From the NCBI GenBank assembly GCA_021786915.1, contig JAJYMP010000685.1, positions 1-19,551 of the forward strand: a stretch of 19,551 nt of DNA, in the 5' to 3' direction. Positions 1 through 7,315 of this stretch are shown here, in pieces (position 1 is the stretch's first letter; every line of letters starts with the position of its first letter). A model generated the notes under the pieces. That model did not search any database and had not been told where the DNA came from. It worked only from the letters and a program-made list of their open reading frames with translations. The position numbers and the translations under genes are program-made. Origin of the DNA: Chloroflexota bacterium. GTDB taxonomy: Bacteria; Chloroflexota; Limnocylindria; Limnocylindrales; CSP1-4.

Positions 1-268
1 GGATCGTCCTGGCCGTCCGGACGCTCGCCGGCTAGACCCTACCCGAAGACGATCGCAGCGGGGACCACCTCGATCAGGTACACGGCGTAGAAGCCCGGCG
101 CCCAGCGGAGCGCAAGGGTTCAGGTGGCCACCGCAGCAGCCCGGACGAGGCCCACGCCCTCGCCTGCCACGCGACCGGTCGCTACGAGGCTGGCGTGCGG
201 GGACGATCACCGCCATTCGATGCGGGAGCTGGCCGCGAGGCCACCTCCCGCATCGTCATCGGGCTCGA
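1..268. other. Left edge, no convincing gene
   Basis: I see no gene I can support here apart from the hairpin at 219-254. A plus-strand reading frame runs in from the window edge and stops at 33-35 (last residues IVLAVRTLAG); it could be the tail of an upstream gene. A short minus-strand frame ending at a TAG near 39-41 reads RWAPGFYAVYLIEVV, which looks membrane-like, but it is cut by an upstream TGA and has no start. Both are too short to call. Confidence 0.4.
219..254 (-). terminator. Strong hairpin after the CAP-domain gene
   Basis: A 10-bp perfect inverted repeat (GATGCGGGAG at 219-228, CTCCCGCATC at 245-254) is extended inward past one C-C mismatch by T230-A243 and a GGCC/GGCC stem, closed by a GCGA (GNRA) tetraloop read on the plus strand. 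It begins 15 nt after the stop of the minus-strand CAP gene. There is no U-tract after it, so termination is inferred from position and strength; it could also simply protect the 3' end. Confidence 0.6.
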
Positions 269-1273
269 TCAGGATCCGAAGAGCGGGCCGAGTACGGCGT
301 TCACGATGACATCCAGGAGGGAACGCTGACCGGGGTCATCGACGACCCGCAGCGTGCTGCCAGGGTTGGCCCATCCGACGGGTGTGGGGGCGGATGCCAT
401 GGGCTGCCCGCTGGGGAGGGGCGTCGGGCTCACCGAGTTGTCTCCCGTCCAGGGAGCTGAGCTCTGTCCGGCCACTTCGTTCTGCGTTGAGGCCGGTGCG
501 TCTGAAGTTGATGGCACGCCAGGCGGCGGTGCCGCCGCATCCCCGTTCCCGCCAGGAGTGGGACCCGGCGTCGGCGGGTGCGTGGCAGACGGGCGCTGCG
601 TCGGCTTGGCTGTGGGCCTTGGCGTCGGCTTGGCTGTGGGCCTTGGCGTCGGCTTGGGTGTCGGCTTCGGGGTCGGATTCGGCGTCGGCTTCGGCGCCGC
701 GCCCGCTGGCCCGCAGCTGTCAGCGAAGAGCACGGTCCACGTGTATCGACCGTCCGCACCGCGATACGCGCCGACCCCGATCGAGTCCCAGGACGAGCCG
801 AGAATGTTCGACCGGTGACCCTTGGACCCCATCCAGGCGCTGAAGGTCCAATTGGTGACGTCGCTCACTGATGCCCCGTCCCAACTGAGCTCGCCCAGGT
901 TCTCGCCAGCGACCTTGAAGCAGTACCGATACGTGTATTGCAGGTACCAGAAGACCTCGCGATCGGTGCCGAGGATCGTGTGCCCGAAGTAGCCGCGATC
1001 CGCCATGTCCTTCGCGCGCCAGCGGGCCGCCTTCGTGAGGATCGGGTCGAGCTTGAGCGAGCGAAGTCCGGCGGCCGATCGCGCCTGGTTGTGAAGCACG
1101 ACAAGCTGGGCCTCGGAGTCGGCGCTGAACGTCCCCGACGTCCACGCCTTGGCGGGTGTCGGGGAGACGAGCGCCCCGCCGACACCCAGGGCCACGGCCA
1201 GCGCAACGACGACGGCGGTGCCGGCAGCGCGGGGGCGCGAGGTCGATGGACGGGGCACGAGGTGGATGGCCAT
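269..1273 (-). CDS. Secreted CAP/SCP-domain protein with Pro-rich linker
   Basis: This 334-residue exported protein has a basic N-terminus, a hydrophobic segment at about 18-37 and a probable signal peptidase site after AKA near residue 43. A CAP (SCP/PR-1) domain spans about 50-185, with family landmarks LHNQAR, AGENLG, GHRSNIL and YTWTVLFA. After it come a KPTP/RPTA repeat linker (about 190-235) and a low-complexity tail ending in a short hydrophobic stretch (LLDVIVNAVLGPLF). Bacterial CAP proteins are extracellular; some bind lipids or act in the cell wall, but the role of this one is unknown. It stands alone, with a hairpin after its stop. The nearest promoter array (1409-1451) points away from it, so its own promoter is not identified. 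No lipobox or LPXTG motif is seen. Confidence 0.9.
   Translation of the reverse strand: MAIHLVPRPSTSRPRAAGTAVVVALAVALGVGGALVSPTPAKAWTSGTFSADSEAQLVVLHNQARSAAGLRSLKLDPILTKAARWRAKDMADRGYFGHTILGTDREVFWYLQYTYRYCFKVAGENLGELSWDGASVSDVTNWTFSAWMGSKGHRSNILGSSWDSIGVGAYRGADGRYTWTVLFADSCGPAGAAPKPTPNPTPKPTPKPTPRPTAKPTPRPTAKPTQRPSATHPPTPGPTPGGNGDAAAPPPGVPSTSDAPASTQNEVAGQSSAPWTGDNSVSPTPLPSGQPMASAPTPVGWANPGSTLRVVDDPGQRSLLDVIVNAVLGPLFGS
601..690. repeat. Tandem repeat encoding the KPTP linker
   Basis: Two exact 24-bp copies lie at 601-624 and 625-648, followed by degenerate 12-bp copies to about 690. They encode the KPT/RPT linker of the CAP protein on the minus strand. The near-identical copies suggest recent expansion by slippage, so linker length probably varies between strains. 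Confidence 0.8.
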
Positions 1274-1408
1274 GGGTGGGGTCTCGGGCTGGGTGGCAGC
1301 GGGATCTTCCGCGTCCTACGGGGATCGTCGCGGGCTCGCCCGCCGCCTGCCGTCCCACCGATGTCCCGACCGCACCGCACGCAAGTACCCTCCTCCCAAC
1401 TGGCGATT

Positions 1409-1451
1409 CTTAGGGTGGTCTCAGGCTCACCTCAGGTGCTGCGTTGCGGCT
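1409..1451 (+). promoter_or_regulatory. Site A: 11-bp repeat array, orphan
   Basis: Repeat starts are at 1409 (CTTA), 1420 (CTCA) and 1431 (CTCA), exactly 11 bp apart. The hexamer at the -10 position (1446-1451, GCGGCT) keeps the -7 T at 1451 but not the -11 A, making this the weakest of the eight sites. It points right, toward no intact gene before site B, and overlaps the 3' end of the methyltransferase remnant on the other strand. It may be decaying, may add to transcription into the nuo operon, or may make an antisense RNA of the remnant. Confidence 0.6.
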
Positions 1452-1642
1452 GCCGACGGCCGGAAGATCCCCGGCACGAACCTGGGCGTCGTCCTCGCGT
1501 ACGCGCCGCACGCGTTTCCGAATCGTGTGCCCATCTCGCGCTCCTCGGTGATCTCGAGGCGGCGGTCCGCCGCGGACAGGACCGGAGACATCACGAACGC
1601 GACCAGCGTTTGGCCACTGGACGAGGAAGCCGGAATTGTCAT
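1427..1642 (-). pseudogene. C-terminal remnant of an isoprenylcysteine methyltransferase-like protein
   Basis: The 71-codon reading frame contains EEREMGTRFGNACGAYARTT followed by PRFVPG. This resembles the C-terminal signature of the ICMT/phospholipid methyltransferase membrane family (an EER-x(4)-FG-x(3)-Y-x(3)-P-RF-P pattern). Family members are usually about 150-250 residues with several membrane helices before this motif. Here the frame is closed by a stop near 1694-1696 and the region before it is Ser-rich rather than a multi-helix domain, so the N-terminal part is missing. I therefore call it a relic. A short functional protein is possible but has no visible ribosome site. The family call rests on motif memory only. 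Confidence 0.45.
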
Positions 1643-1670
1643 CCCGCTGACCCATCGACTTGAGGACTCC

Positions 1671-1713
1671 CTCAGCGTAGGCTCAGGCGGCGTTCATCTG
1701 GGTGCCCGATCGT
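1671..1713 (+). promoter_or_regulatory. Site B: 11-bp repeat promoter of the YHS-nuo operon
   Basis: Repeat starts are at 1671 (CTCA), 1682 (CTCA) and 1693 (TTCA). The -10-like hexamer GATCGT is at 1708-1713, with A at index 16 and T at index 20 from the last repeat. Predicted transcription start is near 1720, giving a leader of about 45 nt to the TTG start at 1766. This is the only such array pointing directly into the nuo operon. Confidence 0.75.
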
Positions 1714-1765
1714 TGGCCCAGGCGCCCGGCAAGGACCGGTCCACTAGCACGAAGGAGCGTCAGCG

Positions 1766-1924
1766 TTGGCCGAAAAGGAACAGGTCGTCACGGACCCGGT
1801 CTGCGGGATGAAGATCAAGCCTTCGGAGGCCGTGACGGCCATCGAACACGATGGGACGACCTACCACTTCTGCAGCCAGGACTGCGCGGACAGCTTCCGC
1901 GCGTCGCCGGAAGACTACGTGTAG
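1766..1924 (+). CDS. YHS-domain metal-binding protein (TTG start)
   Basis: This is a 52-residue protein with the YHS signature: DPVCGM (Cys13) and YHFCSQDC (Cys36, Cys40), then a SFRASPEDY tail. YHS domains bind metals and are found in copper and other heavy-metal proteins. The TTG start is chosen because an AAGGAG ribosome site lies at 1752-1757, 8 nt before it, and no ATG or GTG in frame leaves the domain whole. It is the first gene of the nuo operon, ending 9 nt before nuoA, so it is co-transcribed with the membrane complex. A second YHS protein is at 12933. Its partner and metal are not shown by the sequence. Confidence 0.82.
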   Translation: MAEKEQVVTDPVCGMKIKPSEAVTAIEHDGTTYHFCSQDCADSFRASPEDYV

Positions 1925-1933
1925 CAGGCAGCG

Positions 1934-2296
1934 ATGGTCGCCCTTGCCCCGCTCGCCCTCGCCACCGCAGTGATGCTCGCGGCGCTCGTTGCCGTGCTGG
2001 CCTCGTGGTGGGCGGGCGACCGCAAACGAGGGCACCGGGTGACGGCGCCGGAGCGCGTCCCCTTCACCGGGGGGCACGCTCCGCGTGTCCACGCATGGAG
2101 CCGCTACCACGCCCGCTACTACCCGATGGCGCTCGTCTTCCTCGCCTTCGACATGGAGATGGTGTTCATGTACCCGTGGGCGGTCGTCTTCGTCGCCGTG
2201 GGCGTCGTCGCGATGGTGGAGATGGGCATGTTCATCGTCATCCTGCTCCTGGGCATCCTGTACGCCTGGCGCGAGCGGGCCCTGGACTGGGCGTGA
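1934..2296 (+). CDS. nuoA: NADH-quinone oxidoreductase subunit A-like protein
   Basis: This 120-residue protein has three hydrophobic segments (about 5-25, 63-85, 90-112). It carries the NuoA motif AFDMEMVFMYPWA, including the Asp-Met-Glu pair in the second helix. In canonical NuoA/ND3 the loop before this helix carries a PYECG-type motif with a cysteine near the quinone site; here it reads PFTGG, so that cysteine is absent. NuoA sits at the junction of membrane and peripheral arms of complex I. Its stop overlaps the GTG start of the NuoB/D-like gene by 4 nt. Confidence 0.88.
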   Translation: MVALAPLALATAVMLAALVAVLASWWAGDRKRGHRVTAPERVPFTGGHAPRVHAWSRYHARYYPMALVFLAFDMEMVFMYPWAVVFVAVGVVAMVEMGMFIVILLLGILYAWRERALDWA

Positions 2297-3588
2297 CGTC
2301 GCTGCTGCGCCGGCTGGCCGTCCGCGCGCCGGTCCCGGTGTACGCGGTCGCGGGGCTCGGCGCCCGCGCCGCCGTCCAGGACCTGCGCCTCTCGGGCCGG
2401 ATCTCCATGGTCGACACCCCGCGCGCGGCGAACGTCCTGCTGGCGGCGGGCTCCTTCGGCGGAGGACATGCTGAAGCGCTGGCGCGCGTCCACGACGCGC
2501 TGCCCCATCCTCGCGCGACGATCCTGTGGAACTCCGACGCCGCCGGGCTCCGGATCGCCGGCGCGCTCGACCTGTCGTCGGCATCCGACCTCGCCCAGGG
2601 CATCCAACAGGCCTTCACGACCCTCGTGACCGGGGCGCGGCGCTCCGAGGGTCCCCTCCTCCCGGACGCGGAACCCGTCGAGTGGCGAGGGATCGGGCCC
2701 TACGGGCAGGGCGGCAGCGGGATGACGGGCGGCACGCCCTACGGGCGGCCCCTGGCGGATCTCGGGCCGGATCGGGACGGGCTCCGCCTGGACGTGGTGC
2801 CCACCTTCCTCGGGCCGTTCCAGTGGCCGCTTCCGCCTGGGCTCGTGCTCGATCTGAACATGGCCGGCGACCTGATCGTCGACGCCGCGGTCGCGAGCTC
2901 CGTGATGGGCTCGCCCGAGGCGATGCCCGTCCCCTCGATCTTCGTCCGCGCCCTGACCGAGTCGGTCGCCGTCGCCGACCTCGAGGTCGCGCGCGCACGC
3001 GACCACCTCCGCTGGACGGCCGATGCCCTTCTTGTCCAGGGCCTGCCGGCGCTCGGCCTTCGCGCGCTGGCGCTCGCAACCCGGACACCACCGCCCACCG
3101 GAACCGAGGTCCGCCGGCTTATGGACCGGCTCACCCGGACCGGGGTCTTCCGATGGTCGTTGCCCACGGCGCGCGATCGGCTCCGGCCCGCGCTGGCCGA
3201 TGCCGAGCTGGGCCCCGTGTCGCGCGCGGCCGGCCTGTCCGCGGACGCCCGGCTGGATGACCCGACGTATCGGGCGCTCGGGTTCGAGGTGATCCTCGGC
3301 ACATCCGATGACGCCGCATCGCGCTGGAAGCTGCGGCTCGAGGAGGCCGCGCGAAGCCTCGAGCTGGCGGCGCGCGCCGGCGCGGCCCGGACGGACGTCA
3401 GCGGCGTCGTCGAGACGCCGCGAGGGCGCATGGCCGCCGGCGACGCACCGACCCGTCGGAGCCTCGAGCTGCTCCCCGGGCTCGTCGTCGGCCTCGCATG
3501 GGGCGACGCGATCGCGTCGATCGTCAGCCTCGACCTCGACCTGGGCGAGCTGGCGAGCGCCGGGCAGGTCGCCGCGGTCGTGGCATGA
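2293..3588 (+). CDS. Cysteine-free NuoB/NuoD-like fusion protein
   Basis: This 431-residue protein has no cysteine. Residues about 1-95 follow NuoB in outline: TPRAANVLLAAGSFGGGHAE parallels the TPRQADLMIVAGT region and LARVHDALPHPRATI parallels the Y-D-Q-M-P-P-W-I region, but every N2-cluster Cys is gone. Residues about 165-431 follow NuoD: LEVARARDHLRWTADAL, LGPVSRAAGLSADARLDDP, SRWKLRLEEAARSLEL, VETPRGRM, LLPGLVVGLAWGDAIASI and SLDLDLGEL each match a NuoD block, but the GPQHP-THG quinone-site segment is absent. GTG 2293 overlaps the nuoA stop; the stop overlaps nuoH (ATGA). The likely role is a structural cap or adaptor on the membrane arm rather than an electron carrier. The NuoD kinship is more secure than the NuoB one; both need a profile search. 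Confidence 0.7.
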   Translation: MTSLLRRLAVRAPVPVYAVAGLGARAAVQDLRLSGRISMVDTPRAANVLLAAGSFGGGHAEALARVHDALPHPRATILWNSDAAGLRIAGALDLSSASDLAQGIQQAFTTLVTGARRSEGPLLPDAEPVEWRGIGPYGQGGSGMTGGTPYGRPLADLGPDRDGLRLDVVPTFLGPFQWPLPPGLVLDLNMAGDLIVDAAVASSVMGSPEAMPVPSIFVRALTESVAVADLEVARARDHLRWTADALLVQGLPALGLRALALATRTPPPTGTEVRRLMDRLTRTGVFRWSLPTARDRLRPALADAELGPVSRAAGLSADARLDDPTYRALGFEVILGTSDDAASRWKLRLEEAARSLELAARAGAARTDVSGVVETPRGRMAAGDAPTRRSLELLPGLVVGLAWGDAIASIVSLDLDLGELASAGQVAAVVA

Positions 3589-4517
3589 GCGAGCCGTTCC
3601 CGGTGCCCGTCGCCATCGCGACCGCGGCCGCGCTGCTCGCAACCGGCAGCTACGCCGTGTCGGTGGCTGATCGGTGGGCCGGCGCCGCGGTTGCCGGGCG
3701 GTCCGTCCACGTGCGCCGGCTCCTCCTCGCGCCGCTTGCTGCCGTCTCCCTGTCGCTCGCCACGTCGCGCACGACCACCGAGCGTCCCGATGCTGCGGGA
3801 TGGGCCCTTGCGCCGGCCATGCTCGCCGCCCTGGCTGCCCTTGCCATCTCGATGCTGCCGCTGGGACCGGGCCAGGCGCCCGCCGATCCCGACACGGGCT
3901 TCGTCGTCTTCTCCGCGGCGATCGCCTTCGTCATGATCGCGGTGTTCCTCCACGGCTGGTCGCCCAACTCCCCGCTGCCGCTGCATGGCGCCTACCGCTA
4001 CGGCGCGATGGCGCTCTCCTTCCAGATCCCGTTCCTCCTCGCGATGCTCGCCACCGCCATGCCCGCGCAGTCCTTGTCGCTCGTGCGGATCGTCGATGCG
4101 CAGGCACCCCTGTGGAACGTCATCCGGGAGCCCCTGGGGCTGCCGCTGTACCTGGTCGCCGGCATGGCCGTGACCTTCTGGGGTCCGCTCAACCTGTCGG
4201 ACGGCACCGACCTGGCGGGTGGCACGTCCGCGGAGGACGCCGGGGTGGATCGCCTGCTCTGGGGGTTCGCCCGGTCCGCGATGCTCGTTGCTGTGGCGGC
4301 GATGGGTGCCGCCGCCTTCCTCGGCGGGTATCAGGGGCCCGTGCTTCCCGGCCCGCTTTGGGTGATCGTAAAGACCCTGCTGCTCCTCGCCGGAATCGTC
4401 GCGGCCGGCCACCTGATCGCGAGGATCCGGATCGAGCAGTTCGTCCTCGTCGCGTGGGTCGCCCTGATCCCGCTCGCCCTGCTCAACGTGTTCGTTTCGG
4501 GGGCGTTCCTGCTGTGA
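3585..4517 (+). CDS. nuoH: NADH-quinone oxidoreductase subunit H-like protein
   Basis: This 310-residue protein has about eight membrane segments. It resembles NuoH in order and in the block AAFLGGYQGPVLPGPLWVIV followed by KTLLLL, the family G-G-x-P-G-x-W-x-x-K-T pattern. NuoH normally forms the entry of the quinone channel and links redox chemistry to the antiporter subunits. The usual acidic residue of the AQ-x-SYE helix is Gln here (ALSFQIPF), and the FDLPEAE-type loop is replaced by NLSDGTDLAGGTSAEDAG, so the charged quinone/proton path is much reduced. ATG 3585 overlaps the previous stop by 4 nt; an upstream ATG at 3498 would overlap the preceding gene deeply and is rejected. Confidence 0.85.
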   Translation: MSEPFPVPVAIATAAALLATGSYAVSVADRWAGAAVAGRSVHVRRLLLAPLAAVSLSLATSRTTTERPDAAGWALAPAMLAALAALAISMLPLGPGQAPADPDTGFVVFSAAIAFVMIAVFLHGWSPNSPLPLHGAYRYGAMALSFQIPFLLAMLATAMPAQSLSLVRIVDAQAPLWNVIREPLGLPLYLVAGMAVTFWGPLNLSDGTDLAGGTSAEDAGVDRLLWGFARSAMLVAVAAMGAAAFLGGYQGPVLPGPLWVIVKTLLLLAGIVAAGHLIARIRIEQFVLVAWVALIPLALLNVFVSGAFLL

Positions 4518-5080
4518 TCGACCCGGTCATCGTGGACGTCGCGTTCTTCGCGTTCGCCGCGATTGCGATCGTGGCGGGCGTTCGCGTGTTCCGGACCGAT
4601 TCGATGGTGCGCGCGGCCTTCTACCTGCTGGCCTCGTTCGCGGCCGTCGGCGGGATCATGGTGCTGCTCGGGGCCGAGTTCCTGGGCATGGTGCTGATCC
4701 TGATGATGGCGGGCGAGATGCTCGTGATGGCGATCGTCATGGTCATGTTCATGATGAACCCGGCCGGGCTGAACCCGATGGTCATGGTCCACCAGAACCG
4801 GGTCGCTGCGGTGGCCGGTGTCGTCGCGTTCCTGGCCCTCGCCGCGGTCGGGCTCGTCGGGGAGTTCCCGAACCGGCCCGCGCCGAACCCGCCCGCCGCC
4901 ACGGTGGAGCTGGGCCAGGAGCTCCTTGGCAACTCCATGCTCGTGTTCCAGACGGCCGGGGTGACCCTGCTCGCGACGATGATCGGCGCGGTGGTGATCG
5001 CGGGTTCGCGAGGCCGCTTCGGTTCGGCCGAGGATGGATCCGTCGAACCCGGGCTGCAGCCCGATGAGGAGCCCGCGTGA
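4514..5080 (+). CDS. nuoJ: NADH-quinone oxidoreductase subunit J-like protein
   Basis: This 188-residue protein has five hydrophobic segments. Position between nuoH and nuoK and the block SMVRAAFYLLASFAAVGGIM fit NuoJ (ND6). The third helix is Met-rich (LILMMAGEMLVMAIVMVMFM) and carries a Glu inside the membrane instead of the usual Q-I-x-V-Y-x-G-A-I run, so the pi-bulge helix that changes shape during canonical turnover is altered. The C-terminal tail is acidic (EDGSVEPGLQPDEEPA). GTG 4514 overlaps the nuoH stop (GTGA), and its own stop overlaps the nuoK start in the same way. Confidence 0.85.
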   Translation: MIDPVIVDVAFFAFAAIAIVAGVRVFRTDSMVRAAFYLLASFAAVGGIMVLLGAEFLGMVLILMMAGEMLVMAIVMVMFMMNPAGLNPMVMVHQNRVAAVAGVVAFLALAAVGLVGEFPNRPAPNPPAATVELGQELLGNSMLVFQTAGVTLLATMIGAVVIAGSRGRFGSAEDGSVEPGLQPDEEPA

Positions 5081-5382
5081 CGACCGAGGCCGTCCTGGTC
5101 GTCGCCGCAGCGCTGTTCGGGATCGGCGTGTACGGGGCGCTCAGCCAGCAGTCCTTCGTCATGCTCATGATGGGCATCGAGCTGATGATCAATGGCGCCC
5201 TGCTCGCGCTGGTCGTGCTCTGGGCGCGGGCGGCCGGGGGCGATCCATCAGGCTTGATGCTGGGCGTCGTCTTCATGACGGTGATGGCCGTCGAGATGGC
5301 CCTCGGCTTCGCGCTGATCACGGGCGTCTACCGCGTTCGCCGGGCGGATATCACCGAGAAGCTCCGACGGCTCAAAGGATGA
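5077..5382 (+). CDS. nuoK: NADH-quinone oxidoreductase subunit K
   Basis: This 101-residue protein has three membrane helices, the normal length for NuoK (ND4L). Both membrane glutamates of the family are present: one in MGIELMINGALLA (canonical E36 position) and one in MTVMAVEMALGFAL (canonical E72 position). These carry protons in the E-channel between NuoH and the antiporter subunits, so the proton path through K looks intact, unlike that in H. GTG 5077 overlaps the nuoJ stop, and the TGA overlaps the nuoL ATG. Confidence 0.93.
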   Translation: MTTEAVLVVAAALFGIGVYGALSQQSFVMLMMGIELMINGALLALVVLWARAAGGDPSGLMLGVVFMTVMAVEMALGFALITGVYRVRRADITEKLRRLKG

Positions 5383-7289
5383 ACCCGCTCATCCTTCCCT
5401 TGGTCCCGGTCGGTGCGGCCGCCGCGATCATCATGCTGCGAGCGCGGCCCCGGGCCCTCGGTCCGATCGCCGTCGCCGGCCTGATCCTGACGCTGCTGCT
5501 CGCCATCGTTGCGGCATCCGGTGGGTGGGCGGTCCAGATCGCCTGGAGCCCGGCCATCGCGCTCACGCTCGAGGTGTCGGGCTTCGGGCGGGTCATGGTC
5601 GTCCTCGTGCCCCTGATCGCCATGCCGATCGTGGCGTACGCCGCGGCGACGGAGGACGTCGGGAGGCCCCGTCTCCTGGTCCTCCTGCTCGCGTTCGTCG
5701 GCGCCATGCTGCTGCTCGTGGTGGCGGCCGACTTCGTGAGCCTGCTGCTCGGCTGGGAGCTTGTCGGTGCCACGTCGTGGGCCTTGATCGGGCACGGCTG
5801 GCGCGAGCGAGCCAATACCGACGCCGCCACGCAGGCCTTCCTCACGACGCGCCTCGGCGACCTCGGCCTGTACGCCGCCGCGGGTGCGACGCTGGCCGCT
5901 ACCGGCGGCTTCGGCTTCGCGGGCATCGCGGGCGCGGGATCACCGTGGCGGGAGATCATCGCCGGCGGCGTGCTCCTCGCAGCGGCGGCCAAGTCCGCCC
6001 AGGTTCCGTTCAGCCCGTGGCTGTTCGCGGCCATGGCCGGTCCCACCCCCGTGTCCGCCCTGTTGCACTCCGCCACCCTGGTTGCCGCGGGGGCGTACCT
6101 GCTGATCCGCCTCTCGCCGGAACTGGCGGCGGTGGGCTGGTTCCTGCCTGCGGTGACCATCATCGGCCTCGCGACGGCCTTGTCGGGAGGCGTCGTCGCG
6201 CTGGCCAACACGCACGCCAAGCGGGTCCTTGCCGCCTCGACGTCGGCGCAGTACGGGCTCATGTTCATCGCCGTCGGCGCTGGGTCCACCGCCGCGGCGG
6301 GTGCGCAGCTCGTCACCCACGCCGCCTTCAAGTCCCTGTTGTTCCTCGCGGCCGGCGTGGCGATCCATGCCGCAGGAACCACCGATCTCCGGTCGATGCG
6401 GCTCGGCAGGGCCCTGCCACGCGTCGCCATGGCCGCCGGGACCGGCGCCCTGGCGCTTGCCGCGATCCCGCCGCTGGGCGGGGCCTGGAGCAAGGAGGCC
6501 ATCCTGTCGGCGGCGGCCGAGGCGTCCCCTGCGCTCGCCGCCGCGGTCCTCGTCGCCTCCTTCCTGACCGTCGCCTACGCGGGCCGGTTCTACGTGCTCG
6601 CCTTCGGGCGCGGGACCCCGCCGTCGGGCGTGCGGCGACCGGGGCGCGTCGAGCTCGCTGCGCTGGCGCTGCTCGCCGCGCTCACGCTCGCGCTGGCGCT
6701 CCTCTGGCTGCCCGCCTCGGGCCCGGTCGTCGAGCGACTCGTCGGGGGCAGGCTGCCGGCCGGCGCCCCGTGGGAGATCGTCGCGTCGCTGGCCGTGATC
6801 GCGCTGGGCGTCCTGGCCGTCTCCCTGGTGGACCGGGGCGGCCGCCTGGGCGACCTCCTGCCCGGCGCGACCTGGCACGCCGCCGTCGGCGACTGGCTCG
6901 GGCTGCCGAGCCTGCAGCACCGCCTGATCGTGGCGCCGGTCCTCGCCCTGTCCGCCGCGCTCGCTCGCACCGACGACCGCGTGATCGACGCGGGCGTTCG
7001 AGCCACCGGCCGCATCGCCGTCGCCGTGTCCGGCCTGGGCGCCCGACGCCTCGACCTGTCGATCGATCGCACCGTGGGCGCCATCGCCTCGTCATCGGTC
7101 GCCGCTGCCCGCATCTCCCGCGCGGCCGACGACCACGGGGTGGACGCGGCTGTCGAGGGGACCGCGCGCGGCCTCGGCCGCGCCGGGCTCGAGAGCCGGC
7201 GGCTGCAGACCGGCCTCAGCCATCACTACTTCGTCCTGTGCGCCGTGGGGCTCGTCGCGATCGCGGCGATCCTGGCGATCGGGCGCTGA
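5379..7289 (+). CDS. nuoL: NADH-quinone oxidoreductase subunit L (antiporter-like)
   Basis: This 636-residue protein belongs to the Mrp-antiporter-like family. The conserved charged residues of a working half-channel are present: Glu127 (LLGWELVGATSW), Lys205 (AAKSAQVPFSPWL), His230 (SALLHSATLVAAG), His314 and Lys318 (THAAFKSLLFLAAG) and Lys372 (AWSKEAIL). The C-terminal 130 residues hold an amphipathic, Arg/Ala-rich stretch and a final membrane helix, as in the lateral helix of NuoL. L moves protons (or sodium) at the far end of the membrane arm. ATG 5379 overlaps the nuoK stop. Of the three antiporter subunits here, this one keeps the full set of key residues. Confidence 0.95.
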   Translation: MNPLILPLVPVGAAAAIIMLRARPRALGPIAVAGLILTLLLAIVAASGGWAVQIAWSPAIALTLEVSGFGRVMVVLVPLIAMPIVAYAAATEDVGRPRLLVLLLAFVGAMLLLVVAADFVSLLLGWELVGATSWALIGHGWRERANTDAATQAFLTTRLGDLGLYAAAGATLAATGGFGFAGIAGAGSPWREIIAGGVLLAAAAKSAQVPFSPWLFAAMAGPTPVSALLHSATLVAAGAYLLIRLSPELAAVGWFLPAVTIIGLATALSGGVVALANTHAKRVLAASTSAQYGLMFIAVGAGSTAAAGAQLVTHAAFKSLLFLAAGVAIHAAGTTDLRSMRLGRALPRVAMAAGTGALALAAIPPLGGAWSKEAILSAAAEASPALAAAVLVASFLTVAYAGRFYVLAFGRGTPPSGVRRPGRVELAALALLAALTLALALLWLPASGPVVERLVGGRLPAGAPWEIVASLAVIALGVLAVSLVDRGGRLGDLLPGATWHAAVGDWLGLPSLQHRLIVAPVLALSAALARTDDRVIDAGVRATGRIAVAVSGLGARRLDLSIDRTVGAIASSSVAAARISRAADDHGVDAAVEGTARGLGRAGLESRRLQTGLSHHYFVLCAVGLVAIAAILAIGR

Positions 7290-7315
7290 CCCCACATGAC
7301 CCGAGGAGCCTCCCG

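Noticed and set aside
588..690. Possible CRISPR or satellite from the tandem repeats
   Set aside because: The 24- and 12-bp units have no spacers and encode the KPTP linker in frame.
2119..4412. Long minus-strand frames opposite nuoA to nuoH
   Set aside because: Arg/Gly/His-rich translations without domains, lying over clear nuo genes.
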